Assembly (NCBI GenBank): GCA_002421825.1
Contig: DISR01000053.1
Coordinates: forward strand, 59,496-68,725
Direction: 5' to 3'
Length of the DNA: 9,230 nucleotides
Source of the DNA: Thiobacillus sp. UBA6205
GTDB lineage: Bacteria; Pseudomonadota; Gammaproteobacteria; Burkholderiales; Thiobacillaceae
Under the pieces are notes generated by a model, which worked only from the letters and a program-made list of their open reading frames with translations, was not told the origin of the DNA and did no database searches. A program made the translations under genes and the position numbers. Shown here piece after piece: positions 1 through 6,575 of this stretch. How positions within the stretch are numbered: position 1 is the stretch's first letter; each line of letters opens with the position of its first letter.

Positions 1-837
1 ATTGGCGCCGTTGATCTGCAGCCAGGGCTTGTCCTGCCCGGACTTGTCCTTGACCAGCGCGAAGCGATAGCGCGTGCCCGCGGCCAGCACGCCGGAAGGC
101 AGTTCGAAATTGCGCGGCGTCTTGATGACCTTGAGCAGGTTGGTGAGGCTGACGCCTTCCAGTCCGACCTCGCCGTCCGACTTCACCGGGTTGAGCGAAA
201 CGTCGCCCTTCCATTTGAGCGTGCCGCCCTGCTCGGGCAGCTTGGCCGCGATCAGGTAGTTGCCGCGGTCCTCGGGCAAAGTGGACAGGCCTTCCAACTG
301 CACCCCGAGCGGTTTCAACTGGACTTCGAACGGATCGCCCGCCCGATTGGCGTCGACATACTCGATGTCGCCCTTCTCGATCTTGATGCGATCGATGAGC
401 ACGCGCGGCATGGTGTCGCTGGGCGGCTCCTTGTTCTCGTTGAGCTTGGCGATAAGTTCCGCCCAGTTGAGCTTGCCGCCCTTGCGCACCACGAAATCGG
501 CGTACGGGCCGGACAGTTCCACGTCCTTCATGCGCCAGGCGAAGCGGAACAGGCCCAGGGTTTCCAGGTTGACGTACAGGCGCTCGAAACCGGCGAGCGG
601 CTGGCCGCTCTTTTCCGCGAGCTTGAGCCCCTGCACGGTGGCTTCCAGCGTCAGGGGGTTGAATTTCACTTCTTGCACGGTGAGCTGGCTCGCGAACTTG
701 TTCTCGCCCACCCAGGGCAGGATTTTCTTCGCCAGCGGATTGACCAGGAAAAAGCCGAACAGCACGTAGAAGCCGAACACGCCGGCGAAGATCATGAAAG
801 GCAGGCTGAGCAGGATTTTAAGCAGGCGGGCGAGCAT
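1..837 (-). CDS. AsmA-like DUF748 domain protein (N-terminal part, runs off the left edge)
   Basis: This minus-strand frame is open for 279 codons, from an ATG at 837 to the window edge, so the C-terminal part is missing. Residues about 5-32 form one long hydrophobic segment (rich in L, F, I and V) after a basic start (MLARLLK), which fits an inner-membrane anchor with the rest in the periplasm. Next come segments typical of DUF748/AsmA-like proteins: VQEVKFNPLTLEAT near residue 53, then KLNWAELI, then IDRIKIEKGDIEYVD. Known members are very large and are linked to outer-membrane biogenesis and lipid transfer; this protein's own role is inferred. An in-frame ATG at 858 would add MKKPGKP, but the 837 ATG has an AGGA six bases upstream (844-847) and the 858 ATG has no clear ribosome site, so 837 is preferred. 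darP lies upstream on the same strand, 258 bp away, so separate transcription is likely. Confidence 0.85.
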   Translation of the reverse strand, partial: MLARLLKILLSLPFMIFAGVFGFYVLFGFFLVNPLAKKILPWVGENKFASQLTVQEVKFNPLTLEATVQGLKLAEKSGQPLAGFERLYVNLETLGLFRFAWRMKDVELSGPYADFVVRKGGKLNWAELIAKLNENKEPPSDTMPRVLIDRIKIEKGDIEYVDANRAGDPFEVQLKPLGVQLEGLSTLPEDRGNYLIAAKLPEQGGTLKWKGDVSLNPVKSDGEVGLEGVSLTNLLKVIKTPRNFELPSGVLAAGTRYRFALVKDKSGQDKPWLQINGAN

Positions 838-1095
838 GGGTTTTCCTGGTTTTTTCATTGCTGTTCAGCTTAGTCGGCAAGCATCTTTGACCGCAAGCCC
901 GTTGTGCTGCCCAGACTCAAGAAACTTTATCGCTTTTCAAAACGGGGAGAAATCCATGAACGTCGCACATTCCCTGCCGGGCGGCGCCGGACATCGCGTC
1001 CGGCCGCATTCATGAAAGGGTGGCGCTGGATGAAGGTGGCATTTACTCCGCCGGGCAGGGGGAGGATGTCCGTGGCGCCATCCTGCCCCGTTCTT
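838..1095. other. Intergenic spacer with imperfect repeats, no convincing gene
   Basis: This is the stretch between the DUF748 gene start and the darP stop. It holds a perfect 7-bp hairpin (GCCGGAC at 986-992 with GTCCGGC at 998-1004, five-base loop). It also has a near-perfect inverted repeat (CCCTGCCGGGCGG at 972-984 against CCGCCGGGCAGGG at 1048-1060, one mismatch in 13). Two segments beginning ATGAA at 956 and 1030 align without gaps at about 70 percent over 29 bases. A 19-codon plus-strand reading frame (956-1015) has GGGGAG six bases upstream, but nothing downstream on that strand would use a leader. Neither strand shows a hairpin followed by a T-run, so I call no terminator. No strong promoter pair for the DUF748 gene is visible. 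Confidence 0.45.
844..847 (-). promoter_or_regulatory. Ribosome binding site deciding the DUF748 gene start
   Basis: AGGA on the minus strand, six bases before the ATG at 837. It favours this ATG over the in-frame ATG at 858, which lacks such a site. Confidence 0.5.
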
Positions 1096-1614
1096 TCAGG
1101 CGCCCTCGACCGCTTCACGCACCAGCCGGAATATTGCGCGACTGGACTTGGGCGGCTTGTTGTTCGCCGCCTCGAAACGGGCGTTGCGAATGAGCTGGCG
1201 GAGCCGGGTCGCATCCGCCTGCGGGTATTCGTTGAGGAACAGGGTCAGCGCCTCGTCATTCTCGATGAGGCGGTCGCGCCAGCGCTCGATGCGGTGCAGC
1301 AGCACCTTTTCCTCGTCCGACTCGCCGCGCCAGGCAGCCAGCTGGCGGGCGATGGGCTCCTCGTCCACGCCGCGCATGAGCCGGCCGATGTACTGCAGCT
1401 GACGGCGGATGGCGCCGTGCTTGGTGAAGCGGCGGCAATCCCCCACCGCGCGGCGCAGTTCGTCAGGCAGGTCCAGCTTTTCCAGCTTGCTCGCCGGCAA
1501 CTTGACCAGTTCCTCGCCAAGGTCCTGCAGGGCGAGCATGGCTTCCTTGCGCTTGGTCTTGGAAGGCGGCTGGATGTCCTCGCCCTCTTCGGGGGTTTCT
1601 TCAAAATCGCGCAT
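1096..1614 (-). CDS. darP: DarP (YjgA, DUF615) ribosome-associated 50S assembly factor
   Basis: 172 codons, close to the roughly 180 residues of E. coli YjgA/DarP. Family hallmarks are visible: a charged N-terminal stretch ending PPSKTKRKEAMLALQDLG, then LVKLPASKLEKLDLP, GAIRRQLQYIGRLMR near the middle, and RQLIRNARFEAANNKPPKS.RAIFRLV at the C-terminus. The protein is small, highly charged and probably mostly helical, with no signal or membrane segment, so it is cytoplasmic. Known family members bind late 50S precursors and promote maturation around the peptidyl transferase centre. The gene is divergent from pmbA, 63 bp apart, and this pairing is conserved in many proteobacteria including E. 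coli. The ATG at 1614 gives the expected N-terminus; no strong ribosome site precedes it. Confidence 0.93.
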   Translation of the reverse strand: MRDFEETPEEGEDIQPPSKTKRKEAMLALQDLGEELVKLPASKLEKLDLPDELRRAVGDCRRFTKHGAIRRQLQYIGRLMRGVDEEPIARQLAAWRGESDEEKVLLHRIERWRDRLIENDEALTLFLNEYPQADATRLRQLIRNARFEAANNKPPKSSRAIFRLVREAVEGA

Positions 1615-1677
1615 GTCGTTCGGGGACAGTAGAATAGGCGCTTATTTTATGCCGTCTGTGGCCGCAGAACCTACTAC
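1615..1677. promoter_or_regulatory. Divergent darP/pmbA promoter region (tentative)
   Basis: This 63-bp gap must serve both genes. TAGAAT at 1630-1635 could be a -10 box for pmbA on the plus strand. TAAAAT, read on the minus strand at 1649-1644, could be one for darP. Neither has a recognisable -35 box at 16-18 bp, so the assignment rests on position and AT-richness in a GC-rich background. Confidence 0.3.
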
Positions 1678-3030
1678 ATGAGCAACTCGCATTTTTCCTA
1701 TTCTCAAGACCAGTTCAAGCGCATCGCCCGGCAGGTGCTGGATTACGCCAGGGCCGCCGGCGCGACCGCCGCCGACACCGAGGTATCCGAGGGCTTCGGC
1801 CAGACCGTGACGGTGCGCAAGGGCGAGATCGAAACCGTCGAGTACAACAAGGACAAGGGCGTGGGCGTCACGGTGTACGTGGGCCAGCGACGCGGCCATG
1901 CCAGCACTTCTGATTTAACGGATGCCGCGCTCAAGGCCACGGTGGAAAAAGCCGCCACCATCGCCAAACACACGGCCGAAGACACTGCCGCCGGCCTGCC
2001 CGAGCGCGAATGGCTGTCCACGGAACAACCCGAACTCGAGCTCTTTCACCCCTGGGACCTGACGGTGGAAGAAGCCGCCGAACTGGCCCGCGCCTGCGAG
2101 GCCGCCGCCTTCAAGGTCGACCGCCGCATCGACAATTCCGAAGGCGGCAGCGTTTCCACCCAGGCCTCGCATTTCATCTACGCCAATTCGCTGGGCTTTG
2201 CCGGCGGCTACGCCAGCACCCGCCAGGGCATTTCCGCCGCGGTGATCGCCAGCGAGGCCGGCGCCATGCAGCGCGATTACTGGTATGCGACCGCGCGCGA
2301 TGCCGCTGACATGAAATCGCCCGAATACGTGGGCCGCATCGCCGGCGAGCGCGCGGTGCGCAGGCTCAACGGCCGCCGGCTTTCCACACGCAACTGCCCG
2401 GTCATTTTCGAGGCGCCGATCGCCTCCGGCCTCATCAGCAGCTTCGTCGGCGCGGTGTCCGGCGGCAGCCTGTACCGCAAGTCCTCTTTCCTGCTCGACA
2501 GCCTGGGCCAGGAAATCTTCTCGTCCATCGTCAACCTGCGCGAAGACCCCTTCCTGAAAAAAGGCCTCGGCTCCTGTCCCTTCGACAATGAGGGCGTCAA
2601 GGTCGGCGCGCGCGACGTGGTGAAGAACGGCGTGGTGCAAGGCTATTTCCTCTCCAGCTATTCCGCGCGCAAGCTGGGCATGCAGAGCACCGGCAACGCC
2701 GGCGGCAGCCATAACCTGATCCTGCCCTGCTCCGAGCCCGGCGGCGAACTCGACCTGCCGGCCATGCTCAGGAAAATGGGCACCGGCCTGCTGGTCACCG
2801 AACTGCTGGGCCAAGGCACCAACATGGTCACCGGCGATTATTCGCGCGGCGCCGCCGGCTTCTGGGTGGAGAACGGCGAGATCCAGTACCCGGTGGAAGA
2901 AATCACCGTGGCCGGCAACCTCAAGGACATCTTCCGCGACATCCAGGCCATCGGCAGCGACGTCGAAGTGCGCGGCAGCAAGCTCACCGGGTCGATCCTG
3001 GTCGGCAACATGATGGTGGCGGGGGAGTGA
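1678..3030 (+). CDS. pmbA: Metalloprotease subunit PmbA/TldE
   Basis: 450 residues, the same length as E. coli PmbA (TldE). Together with TldD it forms a heterodimeric zinc-dependent protease that trims unfolded or natural-product peptides such as microcin B17 and acts on the CcdA antitoxin. TldE itself lacks the HExxxH zinc motif, and none is present here, so this is the non-catalytic partner. TldD is not in the window. Visible family features are the N-terminal VTVRKGEIETVEYNKDKGVGV segment in pieces, GGSVSTQASHFIYANSLGF in the middle, and the conserved C-terminal block GTNMVTGDYSRGAAGFWVENG followed by YPVEEITVAGNL. It is cytoplasmic with no signal peptide. The ATG at 1678 gives the standard N-terminus, although no clear ribosome site precedes it. 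Neighbours are darP (divergent) and the esterase downstream. Confidence 0.95.
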   Translation: MSNSHFSYSQDQFKRIARQVLDYARAAGATAADTEVSEGFGQTVTVRKGEIETVEYNKDKGVGVTVYVGQRRGHASTSDLTDAALKATVEKAATIAKHTAEDTAAGLPEREWLSTEQPELELFHPWDLTVEEAAELARACEAAAFKVDRRIDNSEGGSVSTQASHFIYANSLGFAGGYASTRQGISAAVIASEAGAMQRDYWYATARDAADMKSPEYVGRIAGERAVRRLNGRRLSTRNCPVIFEAPIASGLISSFVGAVSGGSLYRKSSFLLDSLGQEIFSSIVNLREDPFLKKGLGSCPFDNEGVKVGARDVVKNGVVQGYFLSSYSARKLGMQSTGNAGGSHNLILPCSEPGGELDLPAMLRKMGTGLLVTELLGQGTNMVTGDYSRGAAGFWVENGEIQYPVEEITVAGNLKDIFRDIQAIGSDVEVRGSKLTGSILVGNMMVAGE

Positions 3031-3042
3031 AAGGAAAGGCGT

Positions 3043-3070
3043 GAAGGGAGAAGGGGGAAGGGGGAAGGGT
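3043..3070. repeat. Heptanucleotide tandem repeat (GAAGGGG-like, four units)
   Basis: Four head-to-tail 7-base units: GAAGGGA, GAAGGGG, GAAGGGG, GAAGGGT. The tract is all purine on the plus strand except for its last base. It follows the pmbA stop by 12 bases. Because seven is not a multiple of three, gain or loss of a unit would shift any reading frame that crosses it. Confidence 0.75.
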
Positions 3071-3091
3071 AAAAACCGCCCCCATGACATT

Positions 3092-3196
3092 CGTCATCGC
3101 GAGGTGCGTATTCAGCCTTTAGCCGCGAGCGCAGCGTGGCGGGCCGTGGCGATCCAGTTTTTTAAAACTGGGTTGCTTCGCTTCGTTCGCAATGAG
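3092..3196 (-). repeat. Dispersed palindromic repeat, copy A
   Basis: The element starts with CGTCATCGCGAG at 3092 and ends with an inverted, imperfect partner (CGTTCGCAATGA) at 3185-3196. Its core is GGCGATCCAGT next to a perfect short palindrome, CCAGTTTT-TT-AAAACTGG (3154-3171). Read on the minus strand it matches copy B at 9099-9191 in order: TCATTGCGA arm, CCAGT, centre, ACTGGATCGCCACG, CGCGATGACG arm. Copy A carries extra sequence, roughly 40 bases, between the ATCGCCACG part and the terminal arm. There is no transposase, so it resembles a non-autonomous or REP-like element. It runs into the 5' end of the esterase gene. Confidence 0.75.
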
Positions 3197-3799
3197 CTGT
3201 TCTTTCTGCTTGCGCTGACATGCCTTGTTCTCCTTGCCGCCTGCGGCCGCGACCCGCAACTGCCGCGCCTTTATGACGGCGATGTCATCCTCGCCTTCGG
3301 CGACAGCCTCACCCACGGCACCGGCGCTTCGCGCGACAGCGCCTATCCCGCGGTATTGAGCAAGCTTACCGGCCATACCGTCGTCAATGCCGGCGTGCCG
3401 GGGGAAACCACGGCCGAGGGCCTGGTGCGGCTGCCCGAGGTGCTCGAAGAAGTGCGGCCCAGGATCGTGCTGCTGTGCCTGGGCGGCAACGACATGCTGC
3501 GGCGCCACGACGGCAACGCCACCGAATCCAATTTGCGCCGGATGATTGAAACCATCCGCGCCAGCGGTGCCGGCGTGGTGCTGATCGGCGTGCCCCAGCC
3601 CGCCCTGTTCTCCGGCCCGCCCGATTTCTACGAAAAGCTCGCCGACGAATTCGACCTGCCCTACGAAGGTGAAATCTTCGACGAGGTGCTGAAGACTCCG
3701 CGTCTCAAGGCCGACCCCATCCATGCCAATGCAGAAGGCTACAAGGTGGTGGCGGAACGTCTCGCCGAACTGCTCGAAGACGCCGGGGCCATCAAGTGA
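3173..3799 (+). CDS. TesA-like SGNH/GDSL esterase, predicted lipoprotein
   Basis: A periplasm-facing hydrolase of the arylesterase/thioesterase I type. From the TTG at 3173 it has 208 residues, a usual family length. Residues 1-8 are basic or polar, 9-21 are hydrophobic, and LAAC ending at Cys24 is a lipobox, so a lipid-anchored protein is predicted. SGNH blocks are all present: FGDSLTHG (Ser45), NAGVPGET (Gly74), GGND (Asn106), and DPIH (Asp181, His184). The frame stays open upstream to a GTG at 3041 that has AAGGA (3031-3035) five bases before it. That start would add 44 residues encoded by the 7-bp repeat and the dispersed repeat, and would bury the signal peptide, so I prefer the internal start. 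No good ribosome site precedes 3173, so the start is uncertain. The stop overlaps the dctQ start by four bases (GTGA), indicating an operon with the TRAP permeases. Confidence 0.88.
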   Translation: MLRFVRNELFFLLALTCLVLLAACGRDPQLPRLYDGDVILAFGDSLTHGTGASRDSAYPAVLSKLTGHTVVNAGVPGETTAEGLVRLPEVLEEVRPRIVLLCLGGNDMLRRHDGNATESNLRRMIETIRASGAGVVLIGVPQPALFSGPPDFYEKLADEFDLPYEGEIFDEVLKTPRLKADPIHANAEGYKVVAERLAELLEDAGAIK

Positions 3800-4335
3800 A
3801 ACGGCTGCTGGCCATCAGCAGCCTGATCGACAGTCTCAACGAGCGCATCGGCCGCCTCGTCATGTGGGGTGTACTCGTCGCCACGCTGGTCGCCACCGGC
3901 AATGCGCTCGCCAAGCATTTCCTGGGACAGGGTTCCAACGCCTGGCTGGAAGCGCAGTGGTATCTGTTCGGCGCGCTGTTTCTTTTGGGCGCCGGCTACA
4001 CCCTCAAGCACAACGGCCACGTGCGCATCGACGTCATCCACCAGCGCCTGTCCGACAAAACACGGGCCTGGATCGACCTCTTCGGCGGCCTGCTGTTCCT
4101 GCTGCCCTTTGCCGGCCTGCTCGCCTGGCTGTCGTGGGCGCTGTTCGCGGAATCCTGGCGCATCCAGGAAATGTCGCCCGATGCCGGCGGGCTGCTGCGC
4201 TGGCCGGTCAAACTCATGCTGCCGCTCGGCTTCGGCCTGCTGTTCTTGCAGGGCGTGTCGGAAGTCATCAAGCGCCTCGGCGTGCTGCGCGGCGTGCTGC
4301 CGCTTGCCGAAGAAAAACCGGCGGAGGAAGTATGA
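3796..4335 (+). CDS. TRAP transporter small permease subunit (DctQ type)
   Basis: 179 residues with four predicted membrane helices, at about 21-39, 53-70, 93-118 and 138-160, the standard DctQ topology. Family motifs are visible: LEAQWYLF at 51-58 and KHNGHVRIDV at 71-80. The subunit works with the large permease and the periplasmic binding protein in Na+-dependent solute import across the inner membrane. The sequence style fits the mannitol/chloroaromatic (TakQ-like) branch. The GTG start overlaps the esterase stop (GTGA) and the gene's own stop overlaps the dctM start (ATGA), so all three are probably translationally coupled. The hydrophilic tail EEKPAEEV is unremarkable. The substrate cannot be read from this subunit. 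Confidence 0.9.
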   Translation: MKRLLAISSLIDSLNERIGRLVMWGVLVATLVATGNALAKHFLGQGSNAWLEAQWYLFGALFLLGAGYTLKHNGHVRIDVIHQRLSDKTRAWIDLFGGLLFLLPFAGLLAWLSWALFAESWRIQEMSPDAGGLLRWPVKLMLPLGFGLLFLQGVSEVIKRLGVLRGVLPLAEEKPAEEV

Positions 4336-5729
4336 CCGAATTCCTCGCGCCCCTCATGTTCCTGAGCCTGGTGGTGTTCCTGCTGCTGGGCTACCCGGTG
4401 GCGTTTTCGCTTGCGGCCAACGGCCTGTTGTTCGCCTTCATCGGCATCCAGAACGGCCTGTTCGATTTCGCGCTCATGCAGGCGCTGCCGGAACGGGTGT
4501 TCGGCATCGCCGCCAACCAGACCCTGCTGGCGATTCCCTTCTTCACCTTCATGGGTCTGGTGCTGGAACGCTCGGGCATGGCCGAGGAACTGCTCGACAC
4601 CCTGGGCCAGCTGTTCGGGCGCGTGCGCGGCGGCCTGGCCTATGCCGTGATCCTGGTCGGCGCGCTGCTCGCCGCGACCACCGGCGTGGTCGCCGCCTCG
4701 GTCATCGCCATGGGCCTGATCTCTCTTCCGATCATGTTGCGCTACGGCTACGACAAGCGCCTCGCCTCCGGCGTCATCGTCGCTTCCGGCACGCTGGCGC
4801 AGATCGTTCCGCCCAGCCTCGTGCTCATCGTGCTGGCCGACCAGATGGGCGCTTCGGTCGGCGACATGTACCAGGGCGCATTGCTGCCGGGACTGGGCCT
4901 GGTGCTGATGTTCATGCTGTTGGTGCTGGCGATTTCCATTTTCAGGCCCGCCGCCGTGCCCGCCCTGCCCGCTGCCGCGCGCACGCTGTCGCATTCGCAA
5001 CTCACTCTGCGCGTCTTCACTACCCTGATCCCGCCGCTGGTGCTGATGTTCCTGGTGCTGGGCACCATCTTCCTCGGCATCGCCACCCCCACCGAGGGCG
5101 GGGCCATGGGTGCGGCCGGCGCGCTGCTGCTGGCACTCATCAAGGGTCGGCTGAAAGTCGACACCCTCAAACAGTCGATGGACTCCACGCTCAGGCTCAC
5201 CAGCTTCGTGATCTTCATCCTCATCGGTTCCACCGTATTCGCCCTCGCCTTCCGCGGCCTCAACGGCGACCTCTGGGTCGAGGGTCTGTTCGAACACCTG
5301 CCCGGCGGCGTCATCGGCTTCCTCATCGCGGTGAACCTGCTGGTGTTCCTGCTCGCCTTCTTCCTCGACTTCTTCGAGATCGCCTTCATCGTCGTGCCGC
5401 TGCTGATGCCGATCGCGCTCAAGCTCGGCATCGACCCGATCTGGTTCGGCGTCATGCTCGCGGTCAACATGCAGACCTCCTTCATGCACCCGCCCTTCGG
5501 CTTCAGCCTGTTCTACCTCAAGAGCGTGGCCCCGCCCGAGATCAGGACCACCGACATCTACTGGGGCGCGACTCCCTTCCTGATGATCCAGCTGGTGATG
5601 GTGGCCCTGGTCATCGCCTTCCCCGAACTGGTCGGCCACCACGCCCAGGCCGTGTCCGGCGGCGTGATCGATATCCCCATGGAGTCGGACGGCTACGGCG
5701 ACTATTTCCTGCCGCGCGAGTGGCGCTGA
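4332..5729 (+). CDS. TRAP transporter large permease subunit (DctM type)
   Basis: 465 residues, nearly all hydrophobic, with around a dozen membrane helices as in the DctM family. This subunit forms the Na+-coupled transport path. Conserved stretches include IPFFTFMGLVLERSGMAEEL, GALLAATTGVVAASVIAMG, SGTLAQIVPPSLVLIVLADQ, ATPTEGGAMGA, FFEIAFIVVPLLMPIAL and MQTSFMHPPFGFSLFYLK. The ATG at 4332 overlaps the dctQ stop by four bases and has GGAGG at 4323-4327. The same frame is open far upstream, but that part is the shadow of the esterase and dctQ. After the last helix there is a hydrophilic tail of about 30 residues ending SDGYGDYFLPREWR; whether this is usual for the branch I cannot tell. The binding-protein gene normally found alongside is at 7922-8998 on the other strand. 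Confidence 0.93.
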   Translation: MTEFLAPLMFLSLVVFLLLGYPVAFSLAANGLLFAFIGIQNGLFDFALMQALPERVFGIAANQTLLAIPFFTFMGLVLERSGMAEELLDTLGQLFGRVRGGLAYAVILVGALLAATTGVVAASVIAMGLISLPIMLRYGYDKRLASGVIVASGTLAQIVPPSLVLIVLADQMGASVGDMYQGALLPGLGLVLMFMLLVLAISIFRPAAVPALPAAARTLSHSQLTLRVFTTLIPPLVLMFLVLGTIFLGIATPTEGGAMGAAGALLLALIKGRLKVDTLKQSMDSTLRLTSFVIFILIGSTVFALAFRGLNGDLWVEGLFEHLPGGVIGFLIAVNLLVFLLAFFLDFFEIAFIVVPLLMPIALKLGIDPIWFGVMLAVNMQTSFMHPPFGFSLFYLKSVAPPEIRTTDIYWGATPFLMIQLVMVALVIAFPELVGHHAQAVSGGVIDIPMESDGYGDYFLPREWR

Positions 5730-5751
5730 CTTGCGCCGCCCACCAAACGAT

Positions 5752-5757
5752 GAGGAG
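5752..5757 (+). promoter_or_regulatory. Ribosome binding site deciding the histidine phosphatase start
   Basis: GAGGAG, six bases before the ATG at 5764. It favours that ATG over the in-frame TTG at 5731, which would place polar residues ahead of the signal peptide. Confidence 0.6.
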
Positions 5758-5763
5758 CCCAGG

Positions 5764-6360
5764 ATGAGCCCAGCCGCCGTTTTCCGTATCTCGCTTGCAA
5801 CTGTGCTTCTTGCCGCCGGCCTCTTCGGCACACCTCAAACGCATGCGGATGAAGCGTTGTGGGCCAGGCTCGCCGAAGGCGGCAAGGTGGTATTGATGCG
5901 CCATGCATCCGTGGTCGAGGGACGCAACGGCGGCGATTCGCTGCTGCGGGATCCCTCTTGCAAGAATGAGCGCAATCTGTCCGCCGAAGGCAGACATGAA
6001 GCGAAAACGATCGGCGAGCGTTTCCGCGCACGCAATATCCGGATCGAAGCGGTCCGCCACAGCCCGTACTGCCGCACCGCCGAAACGGCGAAGATCACCT
6101 TCGGCGGCGGTGGCGAGGCCGGCTATCTTTCCCTGCTCGAGGCGCTGGGCGCAGAAGCGGCGGCAGCGCAGACCGCACAACTCAACCAGGTCATCGGCGC
6201 CTACGCCGGCAAGGGCAACCTGGTGCTGGTAACGCACGAGCCCAACATCAACGCGGTATCGTTCGAGATGATGAAGCCGGCGGATTTTGTGGTGCTGCAG
6301 CCCAAGGGCGGCAGCGAATTCGAGGAACTGGGCGTCGTCAGATCGGGCGCGACAGAATAG
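5764..6360 (+). CDS. Exported histidine phosphatase family protein
   Basis: 198 residues from the ATG at 5764. Residues 1-28 look like a Sec signal peptide: hydrophobic core about 9-22 and likely cleavage after THA, before DEALW. The mature part has the phosphoglycerate-mutase-like fold markers: VVLMRHA with Arg46 and the phospho-accepting His47, a CKNERNLSAEGRHEA segment at 66-80, SPYCRTAET with Arg104, and LVTHEPN with the second catalytic His158. The first motif is RHA instead of RHG, as in the SixA/Ais-like branch. The expected activity is phosphate monoester hydrolysis in the periplasm; the substrate is unknown. The gene begins 34 bases after the dctM stop on the same strand, so it may be co-transcribed with the TRAP genes, but a functional link is not shown. 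Confidence 0.87.
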   Translation: MSPAAVFRISLATVLLAAGLFGTPQTHADEALWARLAEGGKVVLMRHASVVEGRNGGDSLLRDPSCKNERNLSAEGRHEAKTIGERFRARNIRIEAVRHSPYCRTAETAKITFGGGGEAGYLSLLEALGAEAAAAQTAQLNQVIGAYAGKGNLVLVTHEPNINAVSFEMMKPADFVVLQPKGGSEFEELGVVRSGATE

Positions 6361-6368
6361 CCGCCGCC

Positions 6369-6575
6369 ATGCAGCAGCGCATCACCGGCTTCCACCTGGA
6401 CGAGGAAAACCACTGGGTGGCGGAACTCGAATGCGGCCACTTCCAGCACACCCGCCACGACCCACCCTGGGTCAGCCGGCCCTGGGTGATAACCCCAGAG
6501 GGACGCGGGGGCATGATCGGACAGGCATTGCAATGCAAGAAATGCGACGCGGGCGCACCGCCGGACAAACTATGA
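6369..6575 (+). CDS. DUF3565 family small protein
   Basis: 68 residues, cytoplasmic by sequence, matching the DUF3565 family from memory: an ITGFHLDEENHWVAELECGH start, HTRHDPPWVSRPWVITPEGR, then MIGQALQCKKC. Possible metal ligands are Cys22, His24, His27, His30, Cys56 and Cys59, so a small zinc- or iron-binding protein is plausible. That is inference; the family has no established function that I know of. The gene starts eight bases after the phosphatase stop and is probably the last gene of the plus-strand run. Its stop codon lies within a six-base overlap with the stop of the convergent diguanylate cyclase gene. Confidence 0.85.
   Translation: MQQRITGFHLDEENHWVAELECGHFQHTRHDPPWVSRPWVITPEGRGGMIGQALQCKKCDAGAPPDKL

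Noticed and set aside
986..1004. Hairpin GCCGGAC/GTCCGGC as a terminator for darP or a plus-strand transcript
   Set aside because: No T-run follows the stem on either strand.
904..1632. 242-codon plus-strand frame over darP
   Set aside because: It is the complement of darP, which has full-length family similarity; the part before 1096 shows no domain.
1915..3090. 391-codon minus-strand frame antisense to pmbA
   Set aside because: Composition is typical of an antisense shadow and pmbA is unmistakable on the other strand.
3092..3196. CRISPR repeat or insertion sequence at the palindromic element
   Set aside because: There is no regularly spaced array and no transposase; only one copy is present here and one near the right end.
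3869..5767. 632-codon plus-strand frame overlapping dctQ and dctM
   Set aside because: Arginine-, proline- and alanine-rich shadow of the real genes, with no recognisable domain.
3996..5831. 611-codon open frame on the minus strand, antisense to dctQ and dctM
   Set aside because: It is rich in Q, H, E, R and G with low-complexity runs, as expected for the complement of GC-rich membrane-protein codons. The opposite strand encodes clear TRAP permeases.
6466..6500. Repeated CCCTGGGT octamers as regulatory half-sites
   Set aside because: They lie inside the DUF3565 gene and encode its conserved PWV residues twice, so coding explains them.
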